DNA of 64,000 nucleotides from Micavibrio_A sp964423095 (GTDB lineage: Bacteria > Pseudomonadota > Alphaproteobacteria > Micavibrionales > Micavibrionaceae): contig CAYRDI010000005.1 in the NCBI GenBank assembly GCA_964423095.1, positions 1-64,000 on the forward strand, read 5' to 3'. The notes beneath the pieces were generated by a model. That model saw nothing but the letters and a program-made list of their open reading frames with translations. It did not search any database and was not told the DNA's origin. Below, piece by piece: positions 41,970 to 50,636 of the stretch; within the stretch, counting starts at the first letter, position 1; every line of letters starts with the position of its first letter. The position numbers and the translations under genes are program-made.

Positions 41970-43316
41970 CTATTGCTGTATCTGGCCACCCGTGCCGTAA
42001 ACCGTCCAGCGGCCATTCTGATAGGTAATCGCCGTAATCTGCCCGATCCCGGGAAGTGATTGACCCACCACAACGCTTTGCATATCGCTGGCACCCGGTT
42101 TGGACACCCAGGCACGTCCCGGCTGCGCTGCGCGCAGTTCCCAAACCGTATTGGTTTTTGCAGACACCGGTGCCGATTTCGCCGCAGGCTTGCTTTTCTT
42201 GGTGGTGGTTGCTTTCGGTTTGGAGACCGTTGCGGGTTTTTCTTCGGCCGGATCACGCACTGCCGCTTTTGGTGCAGACGCGGCCGGTCGATCTTTAAGG
42301 GCCTGCATGTCTTCTTTCAAATCCGCAACGGCTTGCTGGATTTCCACATAATCCGTTTCCTTCGTATCCTTGATCGAACCGACATTGCTTTCGATCTGCG
42401 TCATGCGGTCGTTTAAGGAAGTGAGCTTTTCTTCGATTCTTTTCAGTGCGGAATCATCTACCGCCGGTGCGGACACCGGAACCGGTTCCTGGGCGACCGG
42501 CTCCGCCACGGGAGTGGGGAGCGCTTCGGCTGTCTTTTCGGCCGCCATTGGCTCGGCGGGCGCGGCTGACTTCTCTTCCACCGCGGCATTCTCCTGCAAT
42601 TTCTGTTCGCGGTTCTCCATCGCCTTTTTAAGGATATCTTCGGCGGATGAGGCGGGCTGATCCCCCGTTTGCGCGGAATCAGAGGGCAATTCGGCCACTT
42701 GCTCCGCCTGCGCCTGATCCGGAACCTTGGGCGCTTCTTCCGTCGGCATCGCGGTCACCGTTTCATTTTCGGACGGCGCAATCGGCGTCGGCTGCGGCGG
42801 TGTTGCCATCGCCTCAGGATTGTCCAGGAATCCTTGCTGGTCCTGACTGGCCGGTGCGGGTGCAGGCGTTTCAACCTGCGGGGTGGATTCTTGGGGAGCC
42901 GTTGCAACCTGACTCGAATCGAACGCATCTGCGCCTGTAACGCTGTTCAGATCGACCGTGGATTGAAAACCGCCCTGATTGGGATTGGCCTGCTGTTTGG
43001 CGGATTCTTTCATCACGTTGAACACCATGATCCCGCCGCCCAGAAAAACCGCGCCGATAATTACCATGGTGTTAAAGCTCAACCCGCCTTTTTTATCGCC
43101 GGAAGGTTTTTTCTTTTCGGGTGGTTTTTTATTTTCCGTCGCAGGATCACCCCAATCTTCACCGTCATCGAATTCTTCATCAAGACTTGCATCTTCTTCG
43201 GGCAGATCGTCGAAATCCGCGGCATCATCCATGGACGGATCATCGAAATCGACATCGGAAAAATCCTCATCGTCGAAATCGTCGAATTCACCGGGGTTGT
43301 TTTTTTTATCTACCAT
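41970..43316 (-). CDS. dotF: Type IVB secretion inner-membrane protein DotF/IcmG-like
   Basis: This 448-residue protein has an extremely acidic cytoplasmic N-terminus (repeated DD/DE up to about residue 60), then a Lys-rich patch. One transmembrane helix follows (about 83-101, MVIIGAVFLGGGIMVFNVM), then a long Pro/Ala/Gln-rich periplasmic linker and a coiled coil (LKRIEEKLTSLNDRMTQIES). The small beta-rich C-terminal domain contains WELRAAQPGRAWVSKPG and SVVVGQSLPGIGQITAI. Architecture and position (directly after dotG) match IcmG/DotF and IncI TraP. The sequence is fast-evolving, so the call depends largely on synteny. Confidence 0.78.
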   Translation of the reverse strand: MVDKKNNPGEFDDFDDEDFSDVDFDDPSMDDAADFDDLPEEDASLDEEFDDGEDWGDPATENKKPPEKKKPSGDKKGGLSFNTMVIIGAVFLGGGIMVFNVMKESAKQQANPNQGGFQSTVDLNSVTGADAFDSSQVATAPQESTPQVETPAPAPASQDQQGFLDNPEAMATPPQPTPIAPSENETVTAMPTEEAPKVPDQAQAEQVAELPSDSAQTGDQPASSAEDILKKAMENREQKLQENAAVEEKSAAPAEPMAAEKTAEALPTPVAEPVAQEPVPVSAPAVDDSALKRIEEKLTSLNDRMTQIESNVGSIKDTKETDYVEIQQAVADLKEDMQALKDRPAASAPKAAVRDPAEEKPATVSKPKATTTKKSKPAAKSAPVSAKTNTVWELRAAQPGRAWVSKPGASDMQSVVVGQSLPGIGQITAITYQNGRWTVYGTGGQIQQ

Positions 43317-43361
43317 GTCGTTTGCCTGTTTTATCGTCCCAAAAGAGTATGTTACGCGCCG

Positions 43362-44648
43362 CTAGCGAGAAGATGACAGATTCGTGTCCGTCACGGCCCG
43401 CACAAATAAAATCCCGATCGGCGTTCCGCTGGCCACACGCAAGGTCGGCTGCGCTTTATCCGCCTCATCATCCAGTATCTCGCTGAGTTTGTCGCCCGCG
43501 GCACTGACACCGGTAGCAACTTCCTGCTTGCTATCCTTATCCGATGTGGATTGGGTTACGCTGCTGTCCGAGATATAGACGGACGTCGTACCCGATTCGG
43601 AAATGGCGTCCGCCAGACTGGATACAAACTCTGCGGCCATCGGCAAAATGATCCTTTTGAAATAATGGTTGTCGATGTCCGTGATCAATCCGGGCAATGT
43701 TGTATCGGGATCAACCGCCACGGCCTCCACCGAATAATCAATTCCGTCGATGACGATAGTCGAAAAGTTCAGCGTCAGGTATTTGTCCGTGGACGTAAAG
43801 GCCCCCAACAAACGCCCCCCACGCAAAGGACCCGAAACGATTTGTGCAATGATCGGTCCCGGTGCATCGGTATTTGCCTCCATCAGTAACTGTCCGTACT
43901 CGATGGCACCGGCGGGAACGATGATGTTCTCAACCTGATTCGCAGCATTGTTTGCACTTGCTACTGCCGCACTGGCCTGTCTTGCCTGCTGCAAATTCGC
44001 CTGCTTTTTCTTTTCCAGATCTTCCAGAAAATTAACACCGGTGATCTTCTTGTGCGATGTGCCCGAAGCCTTCTGGTTTTGCAAAATCGCCTGCATCTGC
44101 GATGCCATGGATTGCGACATGGCATTTACCGCCGGCGTTTTCGTATCCACGGGTGGTGCCTGATCCGGCACTTGCGGTTTTGTCTGCGAAAGCATTTCCT
44201 GCTGGCGGATACGCTCTTCTTGCATGCGCCTCCAGCGTTCCAGCGGATCCTCATCCGAATTTTCTTCGACCGGAACGGGCAATGTCCCCTTGGAGGGTTG
44301 TGTTGGAATCGGAATCGCCGATCCGCCGGTGCGCACCGCCTCTTCCACCGTTTCCATGTTTTTGTCCTGAATGGATTGTTCCATGGTTTTAGAGATTTCA
44401 GATGTTCCCGGTGCCTCGCTGACCTGAATCGGCGACGACACCTGCGAGCTCGGTAACTGGTCCGATGCCCCGCCGAAGAGGATCAGAGCCCCCACGATAA
44501 CCGCAAACCCGACAAGAATGGCACCGATTTTAACCATCGGATTGTTGCGCCAGAGATCGCCCAAAGACCCTTTTTTGTTGAAATCGTCAAACCCCGAATC
44601 ATCGAAGTTTTCGACCTCCAGGTCATTATCGAGATCGTTATTACTCAT
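43362..44648 (-). CDS. dotG: Type IVB secretion core protein DotG/IcmE (VirB10-like), short form
   Basis: DotG spans from the inner membrane to the outer-membrane core. Starting at the ATG at 44648 (MSNNDLDNDLEV) gives 428 residues. It has an acidic tail, a transmembrane helix (40-59, KIGAILVGFAVIVGALILF), a linker with a coiled coil, and a VirB10/TrbI-like C-terminal domain from about residue 241. That domain contains IIVPAGAIEYGQLLMEANTD, PGPIIAQIVSGPLRGGRLLG and YFKRIILPMAAEFVSSLADA. Legionella DotG is about 1,050 residues because of a large pentapeptide-like repeat region, which is absent here; IncI TraO is also short. The gene overlaps dotH by 8 nt. Confidence 0.9.
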   Translation of the reverse strand: MSNNDLDNDLEVENFDDSGFDDFNKKGSLGDLWRNNPMVKIGAILVGFAVIVGALILFGGASDQLPSSQVSSPIQVSEAPGTSEISKTMEQSIQDKNMETVEEAVRTGGSAIPIPTQPSKGTLPVPVEENSDEDPLERWRRMQEERIRQQEMLSQTKPQVPDQAPPVDTKTPAVNAMSQSMASQMQAILQNQKASGTSHKKITGVNFLEDLEKKKQANLQQARQASAAVASANNAANQVENIIVPAGAIEYGQLLMEANTDAPGPIIAQIVSGPLRGGRLLGAFTSTDKYLTLNFSTIVIDGIDYSVEAVAVDPDTTLPGLITDIDNHYFKRIILPMAAEFVSSLADAISESGTTSVYISDSSVTQSTSDKDSKQEVATGVSAAGDKLSEILDDEADKAQPTLRVASGTPIGILFVRAVTDTNLSSSR

Positions 44649-46083
44649 CGAGCAGGTCCTTTTTCTCACTTAAAGTCGCCCGCTCAAACGCACCGCCATC
44701 AGAAAGCAGCAAGACAGGTGCATTGGAAAGGGCGTAAACATTCATACCATCGGCAGAAGATACCGAACTCTGCCACGCGGGCGAAAGAAGTGTCAGCGGC
44801 GTCCGTACATACGTAACGCCGCCCAGAGAATAGGCCGTCGTACGGCCGTCAACACCGGAGACGCTGAGCTTCATCGCGCCGTTGGGCATAACGCCGTCCA
44901 GAATGGATGTCAGGTCCGGACTTCCGGCAACGAGCGATTTTCCGCCCTGAATAATCGGCGTTGAAGCAAAAGGCCCGTATTCTGGGATGCGCGCATCAAC
45001 ACGGTATTGCACGATATCGCGCCCGGTTTCCAGTGTCATACTGACCGGCGTTTTCAAGGTTAAAAGACGGATCACGATGTTCCCGCGCGCATAGTCGCTC
45101 ATCGGCGTAATGCGGATAATATGTCCACCCTCTTCCGGTTCGACAATTTCATAGTCGCCCGCCCACGTCACATCCTGCACCGGCCACGGTGCGCCCGTTG
45201 CATCCAGAATGTTCAAGGTTGTCACATTCCCCAGCGCGGTTTTAATCACCGCCGGCGCAACACCGGGATCAAGGGAGATGTTCTGGACGCTGACTTCCGG
45301 TTTGGGGGCCTGATAAACAGGCGTTTGTGTTACTTTTTGCGTTTCGTCATAACGCTGCAGCAGGCTTTTGATCTGATCCGGGCTCAAGGGAAACATGCCC
45401 GTCAACGCGGCATCAAAGGCCTCCGTGCGGATTTCTTCCTGAAGCTCTTCGGGCGTCTTTTGCGCTTGTTCCACCTCATCCGTTCCAACCGATACCACGC
45501 GGTTTGAATCATCGAAATCCAGCCCACGAACCTTCACGCCGGTCAGCGTGCTGGGCGGTAATGCATCAGCAGCCGCGCTTTCCGGATCGACAACATTCCG
45601 CGCCTGGTCCGCCGCTTCGGCTTTTTGCGTATATTTTTCGAGAATGTCTTCGGTCAAAGCCGGGGCCTGTGTCGCAGGTTGCGCCGCCACCGGCGCATCA
45701 CTTCCCGGAGCTTGCGCCGTCGCGGCAGCATCTGCCGAGGGTGTCGCGCCGCCCTGCCCGTTATCGGCAGATTGAGCGGCAGCCCCCATGGGAGTCGCAG
45801 GCACAAGTTTTTGCTGTTCGGGTTGGGCCGGGGCCGTCGCCGACTGATCCTGCGACAACTGGTCTATCGGGTTTTTCGTTTCCACCGGGGTCGCCGGAAC
45901 CGCTTCGGGATCGGGAAAGGAAGAAGGAACCTGCGCCTGCGCCGCCTGATCGGACAATTGTTGCCCGACATCCTGTGCCTGCACCGGGCCGGAAAGAAGA
46001 AAACAGCAAAGCCCATATATAGAAGCTGCGAGGAGCAAGGCTTGCCGGTCGGATTTTTTCACAGTCGTTATGTCTAGTGCCAT
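44641..46083 (-). CDS. dotH: Type IVB secretion outer-membrane core protein DotH/IcmK
   Basis: DotH (IncI TraN) forms part of the outer-membrane ring with DotC and DotD. The protein of 480 residues has a signal peptide (LLLAASIYGLCCFLLSGPVQA). A long Gln/Pro/Ala-rich disordered N-terminal half to about residue 190 is unusual against Legionella IcmK (about 360 aa). The conserved half has FPLSPDQIKSLLQRYDETQK, ISLDPGVAPAVIKTALGNVT, TLNILDATGAPWPVQDVTWA and a GRDIVQYRVDARIPEYGPFA segment. It lies 100 nt after dotI and overlaps dotG by 8 nt. Confidence 0.9.
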   Translation of the reverse strand: MALDITTVKKSDRQALLLAASIYGLCCFLLSGPVQAQDVGQQLSDQAAQAQVPSSFPDPEAVPATPVETKNPIDQLSQDQSATAPAQPEQQKLVPATPMGAAAQSADNGQGGATPSADAAATAQAPGSDAPVAAQPATQAPALTEDILEKYTQKAEAADQARNVVDPESAAADALPPSTLTGVKVRGLDFDDSNRVVSVGTDEVEQAQKTPEELQEEIRTEAFDAALTGMFPLSPDQIKSLLQRYDETQKVTQTPVYQAPKPEVSVQNISLDPGVAPAVIKTALGNVTTLNILDATGAPWPVQDVTWAGDYEIVEPEEGGHIIRITPMSDYARGNIVIRLLTLKTPVSMTLETGRDIVQYRVDARIPEYGPFASTPIIQGGKSLVAGSPDLTSILDGVMPNGAMKLSVSGVDGRTTAYSLGGVTYVRTPLTLLSPAWQSSVSSADGMNVYALSNAPVLLLSDGGAFERATLSEKKDLLDE

Positions 46084-46183
46084 GGCCTTCTATCACCAAT
46101 CTTTATAAAAAATTCTACACAGTGCGGCACAGGATAGCGATTTGTTTTATAAAAGTCATCTTTACGACAAACCCCCTGTCTGC

Positions 46184-46936
46184 TTAGCCCGGAACGGCGA
46201 TCCATTGCGCTATTCCGACCCCATTCGGGCTCTCCAGACGCGGAACCCGCACAACAACAATGGTAATAATCCAGCTATCCGAACGGGACTTGGAACCGGA
46301 GACATAGGTCAGCACCATCGGAATCTGGACCTGCCACTGATATTGCCCGCCCGAAAGCCCCTCATACTTTAAAATAGGTGCGCCGCGTGGCACGGCCGTC
46401 AGTTCCTGCGTGTTTTCCTCGATCGATTCGATGATTTTGGCCTGCTGCAGGGCCTTGGAGAAACTCTCCCATCCTTCGCGCGTAAAATAACGGGATGATT
46501 CCTGAAGATTGCGGCGATAGTTGCTAAAGGAGAACGACATGGTTTCCGAAGCCGCCTGCGCCACCCAGGACAGCAATGCCGGCGTCGATAAGTTCGGATC
46601 GGTCAGCGGAACCATCGGAATCAAACGACCGTCTTCGGTGGTCGCAAAATAGCGGTTTTCAGGTTGGTGTACATGAATAATGAAAAACATCGCCCCGATC
46701 AGGCCGAAAATGATGAAGCATTGAATCACGGCCACACGCAGGGCCAACCGGTATCCGTCCCGATAAAATTCATTGCGCACCACCACACGGCCCAGACCGG
46801 CCGTGTCCGTGGCATCCGCGCGCGTCGCCGCCACTTTCTGGGGACGACCCGCGGGACCGCCGCCCGCAACACGGCCGCGGCCGGAAGGTCTTATATTCCT
46901 TGGATTGGGAGCCTTGTCGTTTGAATCGTCCGTCAT
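46184..46936 (-). CDS. dotI: Type IVB secretion inner-membrane protein DotI/IcmL
   Basis: Starting at the ATG at 46936 (MTDDSNDKAP) gives 250 residues. There is a Gly/Arg-rich cytoplasmic tail, the segment VVRNEFYRDGYRLALRVAVI (typical IcmL 'RNxFYRDxYR'), and a single helix to about residue 88 (FIIFGLIGAMFFIIHV). The periplasmic NTF2-like domain includes RYFATTEDGRLIPMVPLTDP and SFSNYRRNLQESSRYFTREGW. Only one DotI-type gene is present; there is no dotJ, as in IncI plasmids (TraM). It heads the dotI-H-G-F cluster and is divergent from the paralogue operon. Confidence 0.9.
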   Translation of the reverse strand: MTDDSNDKAPNPRNIRPSGRGRVAGGGPAGRPQKVAATRADATDTAGLGRVVVRNEFYRDGYRLALRVAVIQCFIIFGLIGAMFFIIHVHQPENRYFATTEDGRLIPMVPLTDPNLSTPALLSWVAQAASETMSFSFSNYRRNLQESSRYFTREGWESFSKALQQAKIIESIEENTQELTAVPRGAPILKYEGLSGGQYQWQVQIPMVLTYVSGSKSRSDSWIITIVVVRVPRLESPNGVGIAQWIAVPG

Positions 46937-47252
46937 TGAAACTACCAGAATGCCTGTTACCGGAATGCTTTTGGGCAAGATGTCATAACCGCTTGATACC
47001 CGTTTGAAAAACAGGCAAACAGGCAGCCTTTCGGCCGCCAGTCTTTTCTATTGGAACACATTCACCCCAAAAGAACAATTTCTGTCTTCCAAGTTGTCCC
47101 CGTAAGAAATGAAAAAGGCGCGAACTGGGGGAAGACAAACGTGCGTTTTGGTTTTAAACTGTGATAGAATTTTTATAGTTTTGAAGAAAATGGGTTTTTT
47201 CAAAAACTTAGGGTGGTTTTCGTCAGGGGCTGCTTTTTTGAAGAGGGGCTAA
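46937..47252. promoter_or_regulatory. Divergent promoter region between dotI and the paralogue operon
   Basis: No gene is seen in these 316 nt. On the plus side an extended -10 (TGATAGAAT, 47162-47170) precedes a leader of about 75 nt with an imperfect inverted repeat (AGTTTTGAA, 47177-47185, and TTCAAAAACT, 47199-47208). On the minus side no convincing promoter pair was recognised for dotI. This is the natural place for a regulator that controls both halves of the locus. Confidence 0.5.
47162..47170 (+). promoter_or_regulatory. Extended -10 promoter of the secreted-paralogue operon
   Basis: TGA-TAGAAT followed by TTTTTATA has no recognisable -35 box. It resembles the promoter at 33048 (TGG-TATAAT then TTTTTCTA) over about 17 positions. 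Confidence 0.5.
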
Positions 47253-49217
47253 GTGAGACTTACGATATTGACCAGAATCGGGGTGTGGTCCTGCGTGTTT
47301 GCGCTTCTGGGAATCGCGTTTGCCGTAGTGCCCTCTTCCGTACGCGCACAAACAACAACACCGACAACGTCAACAGGATTTACCAACACGGCGACAAGTG
47401 CCCTTCAAGCCCTTCAGACGGGCGGAGCGGGGGCCATTCCCGGTATCGCCGCCCAGCTCAACAACGCATCGGTCTCGCCATCCGCAACCAATCTTAATAA
47501 TTTCACGCAAATTCTGACCGCCCTTTCGAACGGACAGAACATCAGCGGGCAGAGTGCGATTGCCCTCGTTGCGGGAACAATGGGCGGAACTATTGCGGGC
47601 CCCTTGGGCATCGCTCTTGCGGGGATGCCAAATCTGGGGAACCTCAGCACCGCCGCCGGTATTCAAGCGGCTTTAGGTTCTGTGAGCGGTATCATCCAAA
47701 ATCTTCCTGCGAATCTGCAATCCGCCGCCATCCAGCAGGTTATCGGTCTTGCCGGAAATGCCGCGGGCCTCGCGGCCCTCGCGCAAAACCTCAATGCCCA
47801 AAACCTTGCGCAGTTCCTGATGTCCAACTTTCCTGCCATCGGCGGAACGCTGAACCAGTTGACCAGCCAGATTCAGACCGCCGCCAACACTTTTTTGACG
47901 AGTCTTGGTATCCCCGGAAGCCTCGCCAGCCTCATTACCAGTAGCGCAATTGCCGGTGTTCTTGGTAGTGTCAGCACCGGGGTCACGGGAATTGTGACTA
48001 CATCACCAAGCTATAGCGTATGTAACAGCTGTTGCGATTCCTGCAGGACGCAGATCCCTATCCATTACGACAACGTCCGCAGCAACATCACGACCGATTT
48101 CAACGCGCACCGCAACTGGTTCATGACCACTTACTGGCTTCAGCATATCCTGCCCGCGCTCATGTTGATGGCCGAACAATTAACCGTAACGGGAATCTAT
48201 CAGGTGCAGATTATCGGATCGCTTCTCGATGCCAAGCACCAGTTGGAAACGCAAAGACTGTTCCAGGAGCTGGGCGCACAGGCGCACAAGGATTACCAGC
48301 CAAGCGAGGGTATGTGTACCTTCGGGTCCACAACGAAATCACTCGCGGCGTCTGAGCGTTTGTCGGACCTTGCGCAATTGACCCTTTCACAAAGGATGAA
48401 CCAACGGCAAGTAATGGCAGGCGATGTCATTTCAAAGGAATCTTCGCAATCAGACATGCGTTCCAGGATCGACAACTTCATTAAAATATATTGCGACCAA
48501 GCCGACAATGGAAACGGGCTAAGAACATTTTGCCCCACCGCCACGCCCACGATTGCCCGCAGGAACATCGACATTGATTATACGCGCAACATCGAATCTC
48601 GCCTGACGCTGGACATGGACTTCACAGCATCCAGAACCACCCCTACACCGGACGAACAGGATGTATTCGCACTTGGCGCGAATCTTTTCTCGCACAACAT
48701 TGCCCCCCAGATCAGCCCTTCGATGCTTGCCGATGCGCAGGGGAACATTCGTCTGAGTGCCGTCGAGCGCTATATGGATTTACGCTCTATCTACGCAAAA
48801 AGATCCGTGGCGCAGAACTCCTTTTCCGCAATTACCGGCATGCGTACAAGCGGGGACACGGAATCCGCCCCCTATACAAAACGCTTGATTCAGGAGCTTG
48901 GCATTACCAACCAAACGGACATCGACAATATTCTGGGTGTGAAGCCAAGCTATTTTGCACAGATGGAGGTCCTGACCAAAAAACTCTATCAGAACCCTGT
49001 TTTCTATACGGAACTCTATGACAAGCCTGTCAACGTCGAGCGTAAGGGCGCGGCATTGCAGGCCATCGGATTGATGCAGGATCGCGACCTGTTCAACAGT
49101 CTGATCCGGAGCGAGGCCGTTCTGTCCGTCCTTTTGGAGACCATGTTGCAAAAAGAACAAGATAAGGTCACGAACAGCGGCGCGAAAATGTACGGTTCGG
49201 GGGCCGGAAACCAATGA
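47253..49217 (+). CDS. Secreted T4BSS-associated paralogue A, hydrophobic Gly/Ala-rich N-terminal module
   Basis: A GTG start with GAGGGG 6 nt upstream gives 654 residues. The signal peptide is MRLTILTRIGVWSCVFALLG...SVRA (cleavage near residue 32). Residues 40-255 are Ala/Gly/Leu/Asn-rich with amphipathic, weakly repetitive stretches such as GIALAGMPNLGNLSTAAGIQ, and are followed by a Cys cluster CNSCCDSC. From about residue 280 comes the domain shared with the genes at 49214 and 51200. It includes LLDAKHQLETQRLFQELGAQ, AHKDYQPSEGMCTFGS and SYFAQMEVLTKKLYQNPVFY, then TELYDKPVNVERKGAA. I do not recognise the family. The stop overlaps the next ATG by 4 nt. Secretion and the location between dotI and dotB suggest a structural or substrate role in the Dot/Icm system (inference). 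Confidence 0.8.
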   Translation: MRLTILTRIGVWSCVFALLGIAFAVVPSSVRAQTTTPTTSTGFTNTATSALQALQTGGAGAIPGIAAQLNNASVSPSATNLNNFTQILTALSNGQNISGQSAIALVAGTMGGTIAGPLGIALAGMPNLGNLSTAAGIQAALGSVSGIIQNLPANLQSAAIQQVIGLAGNAAGLAALAQNLNAQNLAQFLMSNFPAIGGTLNQLTSQIQTAANTFLTSLGIPGSLASLITSSAIAGVLGSVSTGVTGIVTTSPSYSVCNSCCDSCRTQIPIHYDNVRSNITTDFNAHRNWFMTTYWLQHILPALMLMAEQLTVTGIYQVQIIGSLLDAKHQLETQRLFQELGAQAHKDYQPSEGMCTFGSTTKSLAASERLSDLAQLTLSQRMNQRQVMAGDVISKESSQSDMRSRIDNFIKIYCDQADNGNGLRTFCPTATPTIARRNIDIDYTRNIESRLTLDMDFTASRTTPTPDEQDVFALGANLFSHNIAPQISPSMLADAQGNIRLSAVERYMDLRSIYAKRSVAQNSFSAITGMRTSGDTESAPYTKRLIQELGITNQTDIDNILGVKPSYFAQMEVLTKKLYQNPVFYTELYDKPVNVERKGAALQAIGLMQDRDLFNSLIRSEAVLSVLLETMLQKEQDKVTNSGAKMYGSGAGNQ

Positions 49218-50623
49218 TCATAAAAACTTTTGGTTCCAGAATATTGCACCGTACACTGGGTTTGTTTTTAACCTTTTTGCTAGTAGTGGCCCCTTCCGTA
49301 GTGCGGGCCCAAAGTTGCGCACCCGCAGGTGTGTACCAATGTATTGGCGGTTTCGGCGGTGCTTGCCCGGGAGGGTTTGGCTGTACACCCTGCGCCAATG
49401 ATTGTGTAGCCATTTCATTGAACGAAAGCCAGCTTACCATCCGCCATACCGATCAGGAATTTATCCAGCATGAAAGATGGCTGGTCGATGTTGTTTTCAA
49501 TCAAAACCTTTTGCCGGCACTCATGCTTTTTGCGGAACAAATCACCGCCATGGCGATGCACCAGGTCGCTGTTATCGGCGCGTTGCTGGACGCCAAGCAC
49601 CAGTTGGAAACCCAAAGATTGTTCCAAACCATGACGGCGCAGGCCCACAAGGATTATCATCCCAGCGAAGGGATGTGTACCTTCGGGACAATGACGCGCA
49701 GTCTGGCCGCATCTGAACGCAATGTAGATTTGACGGCGATTACAATTTCAAACCGTTTGCTACAACGGGAGTTACATTCTGGTGACGCGATGGCCACAAG
49801 AGGTCAGACGTCCGATTACCTAAGCCGCTTCAAACAGTTCCGCGAACTTTATTGTAATCAGGCCGATAATGCCCAGGGCCTGCGACTCACCTGCCCGCAG
49901 CCTTCGGCAGACAGATCACGGATGGACAACGATATCAGCTATACAACGCTCGTCGATGCGCCGTTGACCTTAAAGCTGGACTTCACAGCACAAGGTATTC
50001 CCGACCACCAAACCAACAGACATATCCAGACCGTATCGGCCGACGAAGAAGATGTCTTTGCCTTAAGCTCCAACCTCTATGCGCATTTCGTTCCGCCGGC
50101 CATTCCGGAAGCCTTGCTCAACGATGCAAACAACAACGGCATCATGAACGAAACTGGCGCGCAACATTACATGGACATCCGTGCCATCGCTGCCAAACGT
50201 TCCGTGGCCAGAAACTCTTTTTCTTCCATCGCGGCGATGAAGGCGCAGGGCCAGCCGGAAGTACAGCCTTATATGTATGCGATCATGAATGAGTTCGGCA
50301 TTACGAATCCGCAGGACATAAGAGACTATCTTGGTGACAGGCCGAGCTACTACGCACAGATGGAGGTTCTGACCAAAAAAATGTATCAGAACCCCATTTT
50401 CTATACCGAGCTGTACGACAAACCGGTAAACGTCGCGCGTAAAGAGGTCGCTATGCAGGCGATCGACCTGATGCAAAAGCGCGATATATACAGAAGTATG
50501 TTGCGCAGTGAAGCGATTTTGTCCGTCATGCTGGAAACGGCACTCGAAGAGCAGCAGGACGATATTATTGTCAACGAAATTCCACGTCTGTCGTCGGATG
50601 AGAAGACGATTACAGTTCCGTGA
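49214..50623 (+). CDS. Secreted T4BSS-associated paralogue B, cysteine-rich N-terminal module
   Basis: This 469-residue protein has a signal peptide (LGLFLTFLLVVAPSVVRA, cleaved near residue 32). The mature N-terminus holds six Cys within about 32 residues (SCAPAGVYQC, ACPGGFGCTPCANDC), spaced 7-7-5-2-3. The shared domain follows without the long insert of paralogue A: LPALMLFAEQITAMAMHQ, LLDAKHQLETQRLFQTMTAQ, HPSEGMCTFGTMTRSLAASE and SYYAQMEVLTKKMYQNPIFY. Close to A over the whole shared region, it is the minimal form of the family. Its ATG overlaps the stop of A (ATGA). The Cys-rich segment likely needs oxidative folding; a DsbC/G-like protein is encoded at 62121. Confidence 0.8.
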   Translation: MIIKTFGSRILHRTLGLFLTFLLVVAPSVVRAQSCAPAGVYQCIGGFGGACPGGFGCTPCANDCVAISLNESQLTIRHTDQEFIQHERWLVDVVFNQNLLPALMLFAEQITAMAMHQVAVIGALLDAKHQLETQRLFQTMTAQAHKDYHPSEGMCTFGTMTRSLAASERNVDLTAITISNRLLQRELHSGDAMATRGQTSDYLSRFKQFRELYCNQADNAQGLRLTCPQPSADRSRMDNDISYTTLVDAPLTLKLDFTAQGIPDHQTNRHIQTVSADEEDVFALSSNLYAHFVPPAIPEALLNDANNNGIMNETGAQHYMDIRAIAAKRSVARNSFSSIAAMKAQGQPEVQPYMYAIMNEFGITNPQDIRDYLGDRPSYYAQMEVLTKKMYQNPIFYTELYDKPVNVARKEVAMQAIDLMQKRDIYRSMLRSEAILSVMLETALEEQQDDIIVNEIPRLSSDEKTITVP

Positions 50624-50636
50624 TGGAAAGACAGTC

